Shown here piece after piece: positions 24,457-34,772 of a DNA stretch of 64,000 nucleotides. The notes beneath the pieces were generated by a model. It had not been told where the DNA came from. It did no database searches and was given only the letters and a program-made list of their open reading frames with translations. Position 1 is the first letter of the stretch, and each line of letters opens with the position of its first letter. The DNA comes from Peptococcaceae bacterium BRH_c4b (GTDB lineage Bacteria > Bacillota > Desulfotomaculia > Desulfotomaculales > Desulfocucumaceae), in assembly GCA_000961595.1 (NCBI GenBank), contig LADO01000058.1:1-64000 (forward strand), given 5' to 3'. A program made the position numbers and the translations under genes.

Positions 24457-25323
24457 ATGGCCATTATCATTGATGAGAATACAAACATTATAGTACAGGG
24501 AATGACTGGCAACCAGGGAAAATTTCACACCGAACAGATGCTGGCGTATGGAACTAAAATTGTAGGCGGAATCTCGCCGGGCAAAGGCGGGCAGGAAGTG
24601 CTGGGAGTGCCTGTATACGATACTGTATGCGCCGCTATGGAGGAACAAAGGGTGGATGCAGCCTGCCTTTTTATACCGGCCCCTTTTGCCAAGGACGCTG
24701 CTTTAGAAGCCATAGACGCAGGCATTAAAGTAGTAGTTGTTATTACAGAACACATACCGGTACACGACGAATTAGAGATTATTAATTTAGCCCGCCGCAA
24801 CGGAACAACTGTAATCGGACCTAATACATTCGGTATCGTATCTTCGGGGAAATGCAAAATAGGCATACCCCCCAATCAATTCTTTATACCGGGTCCGGTG
24901 GGTATTGTGGCCCGCAGCGGAACTTTGACCTACGAAATAGTTGGCAACCTTACTGCCAACGGTCTCGGCCAATCCACAGTGGTAGGCATGGGCGGAGACA
25001 GAGTGGTGGGCATGTCCTTCGTGGACGTCCTGGAAAAATTTGAAAAAGACCCCGAAACCAAGGTAGTGGTTCTAGTAGGTGAAATAGGCGGAAATGCTGA
25101 GGAAGAAGCGTCACTTTTTATTAAAAATATGACTAAACCTGTGGTAGCCTATATAGCGGGCAAGAGTGCACCTCCCGGCAAAAGAATGGGACACGCCGGC
25201 GCCATTATTGAGCGGGGCAAAGGTACCTTTGAAGGTAAAGTCAAAGCACTGAGCGAGGCCGGGGCACAGGTTGCCACACTGCCTTTCGAGGTTCCGGCAT
25301 ATATTAAGAAAATATTGGGTTAG
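24457..25323 (+). CDS. sucD: Succinyl-CoA synthetase, alpha subunit
   Basis: This 288-residue CoA-binding subunit has the Rossmann CoA-binding start NIIVQGMTGNQGKFHTEQML and the phosphohistidine in M-G-H-A-G-A-I-I. GPNTFGIV and VGIVARSGTLTYE are conserved. It pairs with the sucC product and follows it by 24 bp with an AAAGGAGAG site. It corresponds to mmcE. Confidence 0.95.
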   Translation: MAIIIDENTNIIVQGMTGNQGKFHTEQMLAYGTKIVGGISPGKGGQEVLGVPVYDTVCAAMEEQRVDAACLFIPAPFAKDAALEAIDAGIKVVVVITEHIPVHDELEIINLARRNGTTVIGPNTFGIVSSGKCKIGIPPNQFFIPGPVGIVARSGTLTYEIVGNLTANGLGQSTVVGMGGDRVVGMSFVDVLEKFEKDPETKVVVLVGEIGGNAEEEASLFIKNMTKPVVAYIAGKSAPPGKRMGHAGAIIERGKGTFEGKVKALSEAGAQVATLPFEVPAYIKKILG

Positions 25324-25382
25324 CAGAAACCACAAAAGTCTATAATAAATAATACCTTCAAACCGAGGAAAGGAGGACTAAC

Positions 25383-27053
25383 ATGTACGATCAAAGTTTT
25401 CTAGAAAAATTCAGGGAAACTAAAGCTCAGTTTGATAGCAAACTGGACGCACAAAACCAAAAAAGACCTGAGCGCCAGGCAGAATTCTCAACCGATGCGG
25501 GTATGAGCATAAAAACTGTATACACTCCAGACAATAACAGCGGGCTCAATTACGACAAAGACCTGGGACTGCCGGGCAGCTATCCTTTTACCAGGGGTGT
25601 GCAGCCCAATATGTACCGCGGGCGATACTGGACCATGCGTCAGTACGCCGGATTCGGATCAGCGGAGGAAACCAACAATCGCTTTCATTATCTTCTGGAA
25701 CAGGGTCAAACCGGTTTAAGTGTGGCTTTTGACTTGCCTACCCAGATTGGTTATGATTCCGACCAATCAATATCCCGGGGTGAGGTAGGTAAAGTCGGGG
25801 TGGCTATAGATTCTTTAAAAGATATGGAAACATTGTTGGCCGGTCTTCCCATGGACAAGGTTAGCACATCCATGACTATCAACGCCCCGGCAGCAGTGCT
25901 GCTGGCCATGTATGTGACCGTGGCAGAGAAGCAGGGCGTGACTCCGGACAAATTAAACGGCACCATCCAGAATGATATTCTAAAAGAATACGTGGCCCGG
26001 GGAACCTACATCTTCCCGCCAGGACCATCCATGCGGCTGATTACAGACATATTTAAATACTGCGCCAAAAACATACCCAGCTGGAACACTATCAGCATCA
26101 GCGGCTACCACATCAGGGAAGCAGGTTCAACTGCCGTTCAGGAGGTAGCTTTCACTCTGGCCGATGGTATAGCTTACGTAAAGGCTGCCATTGATGCAGG
26201 ACTTGACGTGGACGAATTTGCTCCCAGATTGTCCTTCTTCTTTAATGCTCACCTCAATTTCTTTGAAGAGGTTGCCAAATTCAGGGCTGCCCGCCGGCTT
26301 TGGGCCAGGATTATGAAAGAACGGTTCGGGGCCAAGAACCCCAAGTCTTTGATGCTGAGGTTCCATACCCAGACTGCGGGCTGCACCCTTACTGCGCAGC
26401 AGCCGGACGTAAACATTATGAGAGTGGCTTATCAGGCGCTTAGCGCTGTCCTGGGCGGCACCCAGTCTCTGCACACTAACTCCCGGGACGAGGCTCTGGC
26501 CCTTCCTAGCGAGCACTCTGTGCTGATTGCCCTGCGTACCCAGCAGGTGGTGGGTTATGAAATAGGTGTGGCGGATACGGTTGATCCGCTGGGCGGTTCA
26601 TTCTTCGTAGAAAACCTGACTAATGAAATTGAAGCAGGAGCAGCAAAATATATTGAAAAAATAGATGAAATGGGCGGGGCACCGCAAGCCATTGAATACA
26701 TGCAGAAAGAAATTCATTCCAGCGCTTACCGTTACCAGCAGGACATCGAAAGTGGCAAAAAGGCGGTTATCGGCGTTAACCAATTCCTCATGGAGGAACC
26801 GAAGCCGGAAGGCCTGCTGAGAGTTGACCCCACTGTGGGCGAACGCCAGTCAGCCAGCCTTGCCAAAGTAAAGGCGCAAAGGGATAACAACAAGGTTCAG
26901 GCACTGCTGGGCGATTTGAGAAAAGCAGCCGGCACTGATGAAAATCTGATGCCTTTCATTATTGCAGCGGTTAAGGAGTACGCCACCCTGGGAGAAATAT
27001 GCGGGGTGTTGAGGGAAGAATTTGGCGAATACAAACAACAGATTGTATTCTAA
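25383..27053 (+). CDS. Methylmalonyl-CoA mutase, large catalytic subunit (N-terminal domain)
   Basis: This 556-residue TIM-barrel subunit isomerises (R)-methylmalonyl-CoA to succinyl-CoA by a B12 radical mechanism. Conserved parts are [38 protein letters not shown], the substrate segment [15 protein letters not shown], and [21 protein letters not shown]. The B12-binding part is encoded separately by the next gene, the two-gene arrangement seen in Pelotomaculum and archaea. It corresponds to mmcF. Confidence 0.95.
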   Translation: MYDQSFLEKFRETKAQFDSKLDAQNQKRPERQAEFSTDAGMSIKTVYTPDNNSGLNYDKDLGLPGSYPFTRGVQPNMYRGRYWTMRQYAGFGSAEETNNRFHYLLEQGQTGLSVAFDLPTQIGYDSDQSISRGEVGKVGVAIDSLKDMETLLAGLPMDKVSTSMTINAPAAVLLAMYVTVAEKQGVTPDKLNGTIQNDILKEYVARGTYIFPPGPSMRLITDIFKYCAKNIPSWNTISISGYHIREAGSTAVQEVAFTLADGIAYVKAAIDAGLDVDEFAPRLSFFFNAHLNFFEEVAKFRAARRLWARIMKERFGAKNPKSLMLRFHTQTAGCTLTAQQPDVNIMRVAYQALSAVLGGTQSLHTNSRDEALALPSEHSVLIALRTQQVVGYEIGVADTVDPLGGSFFVENLTNEIEAGAAKYIEKIDEMGGAPQAIEYMQKEIHSSAYRYQQDIESGKKAVIGVNQFLMEEPKPEGLLRVDPTVGERQSASLAKVKAQRDNNKVQALLGDLRKAAGTDENLMPFIIAAVKEYATLGEICGVLREEFGEYKQQIVF

Positions 27054-27073
27054 TTAAGCGGGGAGGGTGGAAG

Positions 27074-27469
27074 ATGAGCAACAATACCATACGTGTGCTG
27101 GTTGCAAAACCGGGACTGGACGGACACGACCGTGGCGCCAAGGTTATAGCCCAGGCCCTGCGTGACGCCGGCATGGAAGTCATATATACCGGCCTGCGCC
27201 AGACGCCGGAACAAATCGTAGAGGCGGCTTTGCAGGAAGATGTGAAAGTGGTGGCCCTGAGTAGTCTTTCCGGAGCCCACCTGCACCTTTTTCCACCGGT
27301 GGTGGAAGGACTTAGACAACGGGGGGCCGCTGACATATTGGTGGTTGGGGGCGGAGTTATACCCGATGAAGACATACCTGAGCTGAAGCAAGCCGGTATA
27401 AAGGATGTATTTGGGCCGGGCACCACAACTGCAAAGGTGATTGAATTTATCAGGGACAATGTTAAATAA
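27074..27469 (+). CDS. Methylmalonyl-CoA mutase, B12-binding subunit
   Basis: This 131-residue cobalamin-binding domain has the D-G-H-D-R-G motif (about residues 16-21) whose histidine ligates cobalt, then [18 protein letters not shown] and GGGVIPDED. It completes the mutase with the preceding subunit, 20 bp upstream. The ATG at 27074 follows GGGGAGGG. It corresponds to mmcG. Confidence 0.94.
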   Translation: MSNNTIRVLVAKPGLDGHDRGAKVIAQALRDAGMEVIYTGLRQTPEQIVEAALQEDVKVVALSSLSGAHLHLFPPVVEGLRQRGAADILVVGGGVIPDEDIPELKQAGIKDVFGPGTTTAKVIEFIRDNVK

Positions 27470-27546
27470 AAAGGGCAAATAGCAAGCTATTTCGACAGTT
27501 GGTAATGAAAACAGTTGATAGAAGATTGCTGTTGTGAACATGGAGT

Positions 27547-27597
27547 GTGCGGTGGTTTTAGCCTCGTTGCCGCTGGGCAGGGGCTAAATCACCGCAC
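27547..27597 (+). other. Long hairpin within the mmc operon
   Basis: GTGCGGTGGTTTTAGCC (27547-27563) pairs with GGCTAAATCACCGCAC (27582-27597), with one or two mismatches, over an 18-base loop. No T run follows, so it is not a classical terminator. It sits in the only large gap (244 bp) of the operon, between the mutase B12 subunit and the epimerase. It could stabilise or mark a processing point in the mRNA. The rest of the gap shows nothing else. Confidence 0.6.
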
Positions 27598-27713
27598 AAC
27601 TCAACAACGCCGTAATAATTCTAATATGGATGTGTGAGGATCAAACATTTAGCTTGAATACTACCGCTACTGAATAGTAAAATAACAGATTATGGCATGA
27701 GGAGGCGTTAATA

Positions 27714-28115
27714 TTGATAAAAAAGATTGACCATATCGGCATAGCGGTTAAGGACCTGGATACAGCCATTAAATTCTATGAAGGCGTACTGGGGCTAAAG
27801 GTAACCGAGATTGAAGAAGTGGCCGATCAAAAAGTGAAAATTGCCTTCATACCCACTGGCGACAGTGAGTTGGAACTGCTGCAGTCCACCACCCCCGACG
27901 GACCAATAGCCAAGTTTATTGAAAAAAATGGGGAGGGCATCCAGCATATTGCCTTCAAAGTGGATAACCTGGAAGAAAAGCTGGCGCAGCTTAAGGCACA
28001 GGGAGTCAGACTGATAGATGAAAAACCTCGCCGTGGCGCAGGTGGCGCAAACATAGCGTTTCTGCACCCCAAAGCCACCTGCGGAACACTGGTAGAACTG
28101 TGCGAGCGAGAATAA
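27714..28115 (+). CDS. mce: Methylmalonyl-CoA epimerase
   Basis: This 133-residue vicinal-oxygen-chelate protein interconverts (S)- and (R)-methylmalonyl-CoA. It shows [21 protein letters not shown], then [29 protein letters not shown] and a final G-T-L-V-E-L-C-E; the metal-binding His/Glu residues of the family are in place. It starts with TTG after GAGGAGG. It links the transcarboxylase product to the mutase. It corresponds to mmcH. Confidence 0.95.
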   Translation: MIKKIDHIGIAVKDLDTAIKFYEGVLGLKVTEIEEVADQKVKIAFIPTGDSELELLQSTTPDGPIAKFIEKNGEGIQHIAFKVDNLEEKLAQLKAQGVRLIDEKPRRGAGGANIAFLHPKATCGTLVELCERE

Positions 28116-28130
28116 AAGGGGGGATTAGCC

Positions 28131-29666
28131 TTGTCCATGCAAGAAAAAATGGAACAGCTCAATAATCTGAGGGGCACCGTTCAGGCAGGGGGCGGTCCCA
28201 AAAGGATAGAAAAACAGCACGAAGCCGGCAAAAAAACAGCCCGGGAGCGCATCGACATGCTGTTTGATGCGGGAACATTCGTAGAAATCGATACCTTTGC
28301 CGGTGACGACGACATCAAAAACCTGAAAAACCCCGGTGAAGGCGTCGTGACCGGCTACGGTAAAGTGGATGGCCGCAAGGTTTTTATATACGCCCAGGAT
28401 TTTACAGTAACCGGGGGCTCTCTGGGACGCATTCATGCGGCTAAAATCTGCAAGGTTCTCGACCAGGCTATGAAAGTAGGCGCACCGGTTGTCGGGCTAA
28501 ATGACTCCGGCGGCGCAAGGATCCAGGAAGGGGTAGACGCCTTAAACGGCTTCGGGGAAATATTCTTTCGCAACACTATAGCCTCCGGAGTAATTCCACA
28601 AATATCTGTAATCATGGGACCCTGTGCAGGGGGAGCTGTTTATTCTCCGGCGTTGACAGACTTTATTTTTATGGTGAAAAATACCAGTCAGATGTTTATC
28701 ACCGGACCGCAGGTAATCAAGGCGGTAACAGGTGAAGAGGTAAGCATGGAAGTGCTGGGCGGAGCCATGACCCACAACCAAACCAGCGGTGTGGCCCATT
28801 TCGCAGCGGAAAACGAGGATGATTGCATGGCAGCAATCAAGCAACTGCTAAGCTATCTGCCATCCAACAATCTTGAGGAACCACCCACGTTTGATGCCAA
28901 TGCTATAAATGGAGATGCCGAAGAATTATTGAGCATCATCCCTGACTCTGCCAACCTTTCTTACGATGTACGCAAGGTTATCAACCTGGTGGTAGACGGT
29001 GGCAGCTTTATGGAAGTACAGCCATATTTTGCCCGCAATGCCGTGGTAGGTTATGCCAGGGTAAATGGCCAGTCAGTGGGTATCATAGCCAACCAGCCGG
29101 ACTACCTGGCGGGTTGCCTGGATATCAATGCTTCCGATAAGATCAGCCGCTTTGTACGCACCTGTGACTGCTTCAATGTGCCCATCATAACCTTTATGGA
29201 CGTACCAGGCTTCCTGCCCGGAACAGCCCAGGAATACGGCGGCATCATCAGGCACGGCGCCAAAATGCTATATGCTTATTCCGAAGCGACTGTGCCCAAA
29301 ATAACCATTATTCTGCGCAAGGGCTACGGTGGCGCTTATCTGGCCATGTGCAGCAGCAGCCTCAGGGCGGATGCCGTATTTGCGTGGCCCTCTGCGGAAA
29401 TAGCCGTCATGGGACCGGAAGGCGCGGTAAACATTATTTACAGAAATGAAATAGCCAATGCGGAAGACCCGCCGGAAGAAAGGAAAAAGCTTACCGCAGA
29501 ATACCGTGATCGGTTCGCCAACCCTTACATTGCCTGCGCCAGAGGATATGTGGACGATGTGATAGATCCCAGGGATACCCGGGAGAAAATTATTAACGCT
29601 CTTGAAACGTATGCTAACAAGCGTGAAGCAAGACCCAAGAAAAAGCACGGTAATCTTCCCGTATAG
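28131..29666 (+). CDS. Methylmalonyl-CoA carboxyltransferase 12S/decarboxylase alpha subunit
   Basis: This 511-residue acyl-CoA carboxyltransferase has two crotonase-like halves: GGGPKRIEKQHEAGKKTARERI and GARIQEGVDALNGFGEIF, with the oxyanion segment GPCAGGAVYSPALTDF in the first; DVPGFLPGTAQEYGGIIRHG and GGAYLAMCSSSLRAD in the second. With the biotin carrier and 5S subunit it can transfer CO2 between methylmalonyl-CoA and pyruvate. There is no sodium-pump beta subunit in the operon, which favours transcarboxylase over membrane decarboxylase. TTG start. It corresponds to mmcI. Confidence 0.93.
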   Translation: MSMQEKMEQLNNLRGTVQAGGGPKRIEKQHEAGKKTARERIDMLFDAGTFVEIDTFAGDDDIKNLKNPGEGVVTGYGKVDGRKVFIYAQDFTVTGGSLGRIHAAKICKVLDQAMKVGAPVVGLNDSGGARIQEGVDALNGFGEIFFRNTIASGVIPQISVIMGPCAGGAVYSPALTDFIFMVKNTSQMFITGPQVIKAVTGEEVSMEVLGGAMTHNQTSGVAHFAAENEDDCMAAIKQLLSYLPSNNLEEPPTFDANAINGDAEELLSIIPDSANLSYDVRKVINLVVDGGSFMEVQPYFARNAVVGYARVNGQSVGIIANQPDYLAGCLDINASDKISRFVRTCDCFNVPIITFMDVPGFLPGTAQEYGGIIRHGAKMLYAYSEATVPKITIILRKGYGGAYLAMCSSSLRADAVFAWPSAEIAVMGPEGAVNIIYRNEIANAEDPPEERKKLTAEYRDRFANPYIACARGYVDDVIDPRDTREKIINALETYANKREARPKKKHGNLPV

Positions 29667-29679
29667 GAGGGATACGCCG

Positions 29680-29874
29680 ATGGAAACTACAAACATAGCC
29701 CAAGGAGCAATAACCCCCAAGAAAGTAGCGGCTATTATGGCGGCATTAATCGCCGCCGGACTGATGGCGCCGGGCGATAGAATTACCGGCATCAGCAAAA
29801 AGAGTACTAATAATCCATGGAAACGTTCCGGACTATTAAAAATAATGCAGGACCGGGACTTTACCATACTTTAG
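29680..29874 (+). CDS. Small protein of the methylmalonyl-CoA operon
   Basis: This 64-residue protein begins METTNIAQGAITPKKVA and has one hydrophobic stretch (about residues 17-36, VAAIMAALIAAGLMAPGDRI) and a basic C-terminal half. GGAGG stands 10 bases before the ATG; longer in-frame starts lie inside the preceding gene. The position between the 12S and biotin subunits matches mmcJ. It may help assemble the complex, like the small delta/epsilon subunits of decarboxylases; the function is not known from sequence. Confidence 0.8.
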   Translation: METTNIAQGAITPKKVAAIMAALIAAGLMAPGDRITGISKKSTNNPWKRSGLLKIMQDRDFTIL

Positions 29875-29915
29875 AAATGTTTTATTTATATCAGTATTGA
29901 GGAGGTTTGACCCGG

Positions 29916-31254
<1,339 letters not shown>

Positions 31255-31307
31255 GCAATTTTTTAATAAAAATAACATCTTGAATAATTCCCGAAAGGGG
31301 GACGATT

Positions 31308-32708
31308 ATGAATATAGGCGAGCGCAGGGTAAAGATAATGGATACCACTATGCGTGACGGTCACCAGTCTTTACTGGCCACCAGAATGCGCCTGGAACAC
31401 ATGATTCCCATCGCGGAAAAAATAGACGCGATTGGTTTTCACTCCGTAGAAGTCTGGGGAGGAGCTACCTTCGATTCATGCATTAGGTTTTTAAACGAAG
31501 ATCCCTGGGAAAGACTGAGGGTTTTTAGAAGGCATTTGAAGAATTCTAAAACCCAGATGCTGCTGCGGGGACAAAACGTAGTTGGTTACAAACATTACGC
31601 AGATGACGTGCTGGATGAATTCATTAAAGCAGCCGTGCACAACGGCATGGACATATTCAGGATATTCGATGCCCTGAACGACGTGCGTAATATGGAAAGG
31701 GCCATGCAAACCACCAAGCGTGAGGGCGGTCACGTGCAGGGCACTGTGGTATATACCATCAGCCCGGTGCACAATTATGACTTTTTTATGCGCATGGGCA
31801 AAGAGCTCGAACAACTGGGAGCAGACTCCATCTGCCTGAAGGATATGGCCGGCATACTGGCCCCGTATCCCGCCTATGAAATCATCAAGGGTCTCAAGGA
31901 AAGTCTGAGTATCCCCATACAGTTGCACTGCCACTACACCAGCGGTATGGCAGCCATGACCTACATGAAGGCCGCAGAGGCGGGAGTAGACGTTATTGAC
32001 TGTGCCATATCATCGATGGCTTTGCAAACATCTCAGCCTGCTATTGAGACCATGGTAGCTGCCTTTAAGGACACACCATACGACACCGGACTGGATTTAA
32101 CCGCACTGACCGAGATAGCAGATCATTTCAGGGACATAAGGAATAACTATGTCCAGTTTGATAACTCATCAAACAACGTGGACACCAACGTCTTACAGTA
32201 TCAGGTGCCGGGCGGTATGATTTCAAACTTTGTAAACCAACTAAAAGAGCAGGATGCCCTGGACAAACTGCCCGAAGTGCTGGCGGAAGTACCCAGGGTG
32301 AGGGAAGATTTTGGCTTCCCGCCGCTGGTAACACCCAGCAGCCAGATTGTAGGCACCCAGGCAGCCATCAATGTGCTGATGGGAGAGCGTTACAAAATGG
32401 CTACTAACGAAGTGAAAAACTATATGCGCGGATTCTACGGCAGATCACCTGCCCCGGTGAATGAAGAAGCCCGCAAAAAGATTATCGGCGATGAAGAACC
32501 TATCACCGTCCGCCCGGCAGATTTAATCGAGCCCGAACTTCCCGCAGCCCGGGAAGAAGTGGGACCATACATGGAAAAGCCCGAAGATGTGGTTTCAGTA
32601 GCCCTCTTTCCGCAGGTGGCACCCAAGTTCCTTAAGGAAAGAATGGCTAAAAAGCTGCTGGTCGACCTGGATCTGGCCGCTCAGGGTTCTGAATTCTATC
32701 CTCTATAG
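31308..32708 (+). CDS. Transcarboxylase 5S-type carboxyltransferase subunit
   Basis: This 466-residue TIM-barrel protein of the pyruvate carboxylase/oxaloacetate decarboxylase alpha type starts IMDTTMRDGHQSLLATRMR. The metal site uses that Asp and H-C-H of LHCHYTSGMA; the lysine expected to be carbamylated is in CLKDMAG. It moves CO2 from oxaloacetate to biotin, leaving pyruvate. The C-terminal biotin domain of whole decarboxylases is absent, matching the separate biotin carrier gene. It is the last gene before a strong terminator. It corresponds to mmcM. Confidence 0.94.
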   Translation: MNIGERRVKIMDTTMRDGHQSLLATRMRLEHMIPIAEKIDAIGFHSVEVWGGATFDSCIRFLNEDPWERLRVFRRHLKNSKTQMLLRGQNVVGYKHYADDVLDEFIKAAVHNGMDIFRIFDALNDVRNMERAMQTTKREGGHVQGTVVYTISPVHNYDFFMRMGKELEQLGADSICLKDMAGILAPYPAYEIIKGLKESLSIPIQLHCHYTSGMAAMTYMKAAEAGVDVIDCAISSMALQTSQPAIETMVAAFKDTPYDTGLDLTALTEIADHFRDIRNNYVQFDNSSNNVDTNVLQYQVPGGMISNFVNQLKEQDALDKLPEVLAEVPRVREDFGFPPLVTPSSQIVGTQAAINVLMGERYKMATNEVKNYMRGFYGRSPAPVNEEARKKIIGDEEPITVRPADLIEPELPAAREEVGPYMEKPEDVVSVALFPQVAPKFLKERMAKKLLVDLDLAAQGSEFYPL

Positions 32709-32732
32709 CCAAAAAAACGAATTCTAAAAAAG

Positions 32733-32755
32733 CAGCCTTTAGGGGCTGTTTTTTT
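32733..32755 (+). terminator. Intrinsic terminator of the mmc operon
   Basis: Stem CAGCC (32733-32737) / GGCTG (32744-32748), extended by flanking A/T pairs, then seven T. Confidence 0.9.
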
Positions 32756-32799
32756 ATTTTAAAATATTTTACTTAAAATTAAAAAAAAGTAACCCTTTT

Positions 32800-32827
32800 T
32801 TAACACGTCTTTTTTGTGCACTTAACA
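32800..32827 (+). promoter_or_regulatory. Candidate PHO box upstream of the response regulator
   Basis: TTAACA at 32800 and 32822 with TTTTTG at 32811 between them give three hexamers at exact 11-bp steps. This is the layout of PhoP boxes in Gram-positive bacteria (TT[A/T]ACA-like repeats). The start codon is 45 bp further on. Confidence 0.65.
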
Positions 32828-32872
32828 TTGTTTAATTATGCTTTAATCAATGAATCGAGGGGGGTGTCATTG

Positions 32873-33586
32873 ATGTCCACAATCCTTGTGGTGGATGATG
32901 AGGCAAATATTGTTGAACTGGTAAGATTTAATCTGGAAAAGGAGAATTTCAGAGTTATAACCGCTCCGGACGGTGTCAGCGGACTTGCCGCTGCACTGGA
33001 ATGTTTGCCGGATTTAATCATCCTTGACATAATGATGCCGGACAAAGACGGATTTGAGGTTTGTCGTACCCTGCGGGCAAATAAAAACACGGCTTACATA
33101 CCCATAATAATGCTCAGTGCCAAGAGTGAGTTGATGGACAAGGTAATCGGCCTGGAAATGGGCGCAGATGACTATATGACCAAACCTTTCAGCCCCCGTG
33201 AAATGCTGGCCAGGGTTAAAGCGAACTTGCGCCGCCGGGAATTCAATTGCAATATAACCTCGGCGGATGAAGAAAAGGAAATTAGGTGCAAAAATATGCT
33301 TATTCGCCCGGAAAGATTCGAAGCCATGGTGGATGGTATGAGGCTGGATTTATCCCCCAAGGAGTTTGAAATACTGCATGTGCTGGCTTCAAATCCTGGG
33401 AGGGTATTTACCAGGGATTCATTGCTGGAAAAAATTTGGGGCTTTGACGCCATCAGGGAAACCCGTACGGTAGATGTCCATATCAGATATCTAAGACAAA
33501 AGATTGAACGGGATCCGGGGAACCCAGAGTATATAGAAACAGTCAGGGGGATAGGCTACAGATTTAGTGACCGGTCAAAAAATTAA
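32873..33586 (+). CDS. phoP: PhoP/PhoB-like response regulator
   Basis: This 237-residue OmpR/PhoB-type regulator has a receiver domain (residues 1-120) with the acidic pair in VVDDEAN, the phosphorylated Asp in I-I-L-D-I-M-M-P-D and Lys in MTKPFSP. A winged-helix DNA-binding domain follows (LSPKEFEILHVLASNPGRVF, RTVDVHIRYLRQKIE). The start MSTILVVDD is at the ATG 32873, after GAGGGGGG; a longer in-frame start lies in the promoter. No partner histidine kinase follows. The phosphate role is inferred from PHO-like boxes and the pst genes nearby. Confidence 0.9.
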   Translation: MSTILVVDDEANIVELVRFNLEKENFRVITAPDGVSGLAAALECLPDLIILDIMMPDKDGFEVCRTLRANKNTAYIPIIMLSAKSELMDKVIGLEMGADDYMTKPFSPREMLARVKANLRRREFNCNITSADEEKEIRCKNMLIRPERFEAMVDGMRLDLSPKEFEILHVLASNPGRVFTRDSLLEKIWGFDAIRETRTVDVHIRYLRQKIERDPGNPEYIETVRGIGYRFSDRSKN

Positions 33587-33604
33587 TGAAATTTTAGACA
33601 TATC

Positions 33605-33643
33605 TTTACAATGGGATAACACAAACAGGTAAATCATTTAACA
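33605..33643 (+). promoter_or_regulatory. Candidate PHO box upstream of pstS
   Basis: TTTACA (33605), ATAACA (33616), AGGTAA (33627) and TTAACA (33638) sit at exact 11-bp steps. Three of the four match the PhoP half-site well. They lie 180 bp before pstS. Confidence 0.72.
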
Positions 33644-33819
33644 TATTATATTTAGAATAAAAAATGCTGGAATAGATTGGAGACATTGCTTCGTGAAAGA
33701 GTTGAAAAAAAGGTATTAAGATAACCAAAGAAGGAATGTCCCCTATGTAGGGAAAATATGTAGCGCAAAGCTACTTAAAATATACATATAAAACATAATT
33801 ACAAAGGGAGGAACAAGAT

Positions 33820-34665
33820 TTGTTTAAAAGATCTAAGTGGATGATTTTGCTGGCTGCCATACTTGTAATGGCCCTGGCCCTTACTGGCTGCGGAGAAAAA
33901 AAGGAAGAGGGCGAAAAAGCCCCTGCCGAACAGTCTGCTGAAAAGCAATCAATAACCATAGCAGGTTCAACTTCGGTACAACCTCTATCAGAAGAACTGG
34001 TAAAAGTATTTCAGGAAAAGAACCCAGGTGTTACCATAAACGTTCAGGGTGGCGGTTCTTCCCAAGGTGTTAAGGCCGCAACCGAAGGCATTTGCGAGAT
34101 TGGCGCCGCCTCCCGCAACCTGAAAGATACCGAAAAAGGTCTTACCACCCATCAAATCGCCGTTGATGGTATAGCAGTTGTAGTGAGCCCTAAAAATGCT
34201 CTGACAGAACTTTCCGCTGACCAGGTCAAAAAGATATTCTCAGGTGAAATCACCAATTGGAAAGAAGTTGGCGGAGCAGACGGCGCCATCAACGTTGTAA
34301 CCCGTGAAGCTGGTTCCGGCACCAGAGGCGCGTTTGAGGAAATGGCTCTTGGTGAAGAAGTTAAAATCACTGACAAAGCCATCACCCAGGCTTCCAATGG
34401 CGCAGTTCGCCAGACAGTAGCCGGTGACGAAAAGGCTATTGGTTACCTTTCCCTTGGCTATGTGAACGAAGAAGTTAAAGGTGTAAAATACGAAGGCACA
34501 GAGCCTACAGTTGATAATATTAAAGCCGGTAACTATAAAGTAAGCAGGCCTTTCCTCTATCTGACCAAGGGAGAACCCCAGGGTGTTGCAAAAGACTACA
34601 TTGACTTTGTACTTAGCCCCGAAGGACAGGAAATTGTAGCTAAGGAATATATCACTGTTAAATAA
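33820..34665 (+). CDS. pstS: Phosphate-binding lipoprotein PstS
   Basis: This 281-residue ABC-transporter solute-binding lipoprotein has a signal peptide of about 26 residues ending in the lipobox L-T-G-C, then a charged linker and the PstS core. Phosphate-contact motifs include ITIAGSTSVQPLSEEL, GGGSSQGVKA, ASRNLKDTEK, and E-A-G-S-G-T-R-G-A-F-E. It captures phosphate outside the cell for PstCA. It starts with TTG after GGGAGG. The permease genes are 14 kb away, an unusual split. Confidence 0.95.
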   Translation: MFKRSKWMILLAAILVMALALTGCGEKKEEGEKAPAEQSAEKQSITIAGSTSVQPLSEELVKVFQEKNPGVTINVQGGGSSQGVKAATEGICEIGAASRNLKDTEKGLTTHQIAVDGIAVVVSPKNALTELSADQVKKIFSGEITNWKEVGGADGAINVVTREAGSGTRGAFEEMALGEEVKITDKAITQASNGAVRQTVAGDEKAIGYLSLGYVNEEVKGVKYEGTEPTVDNIKAGNYKVSRPFLYLTKGEPQGVAKDYIDFVLSPEGQEIVAKEYITVK

Positions 34666-34687
34666 CAAAAATCTATAAGCATGAAAT

Positions 34688-34719
34688 AAAATACCAACCC
34701 GGAAACGGGTTGGTATTTT
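34688..34719 (+). terminator. Strong terminator after pstS
   Basis: A 14-bp perfect stem (34688-34701 with 34706-34719) has a GAAA loop and T-rich 3' arm. It is likely bidirectional. Confidence 0.85.
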
Positions 34720-34772
34720 ATTAAGAAACCTTCAGTATTAATAATAGAATTTGTTTCTGGCAGGTGTTTGTC

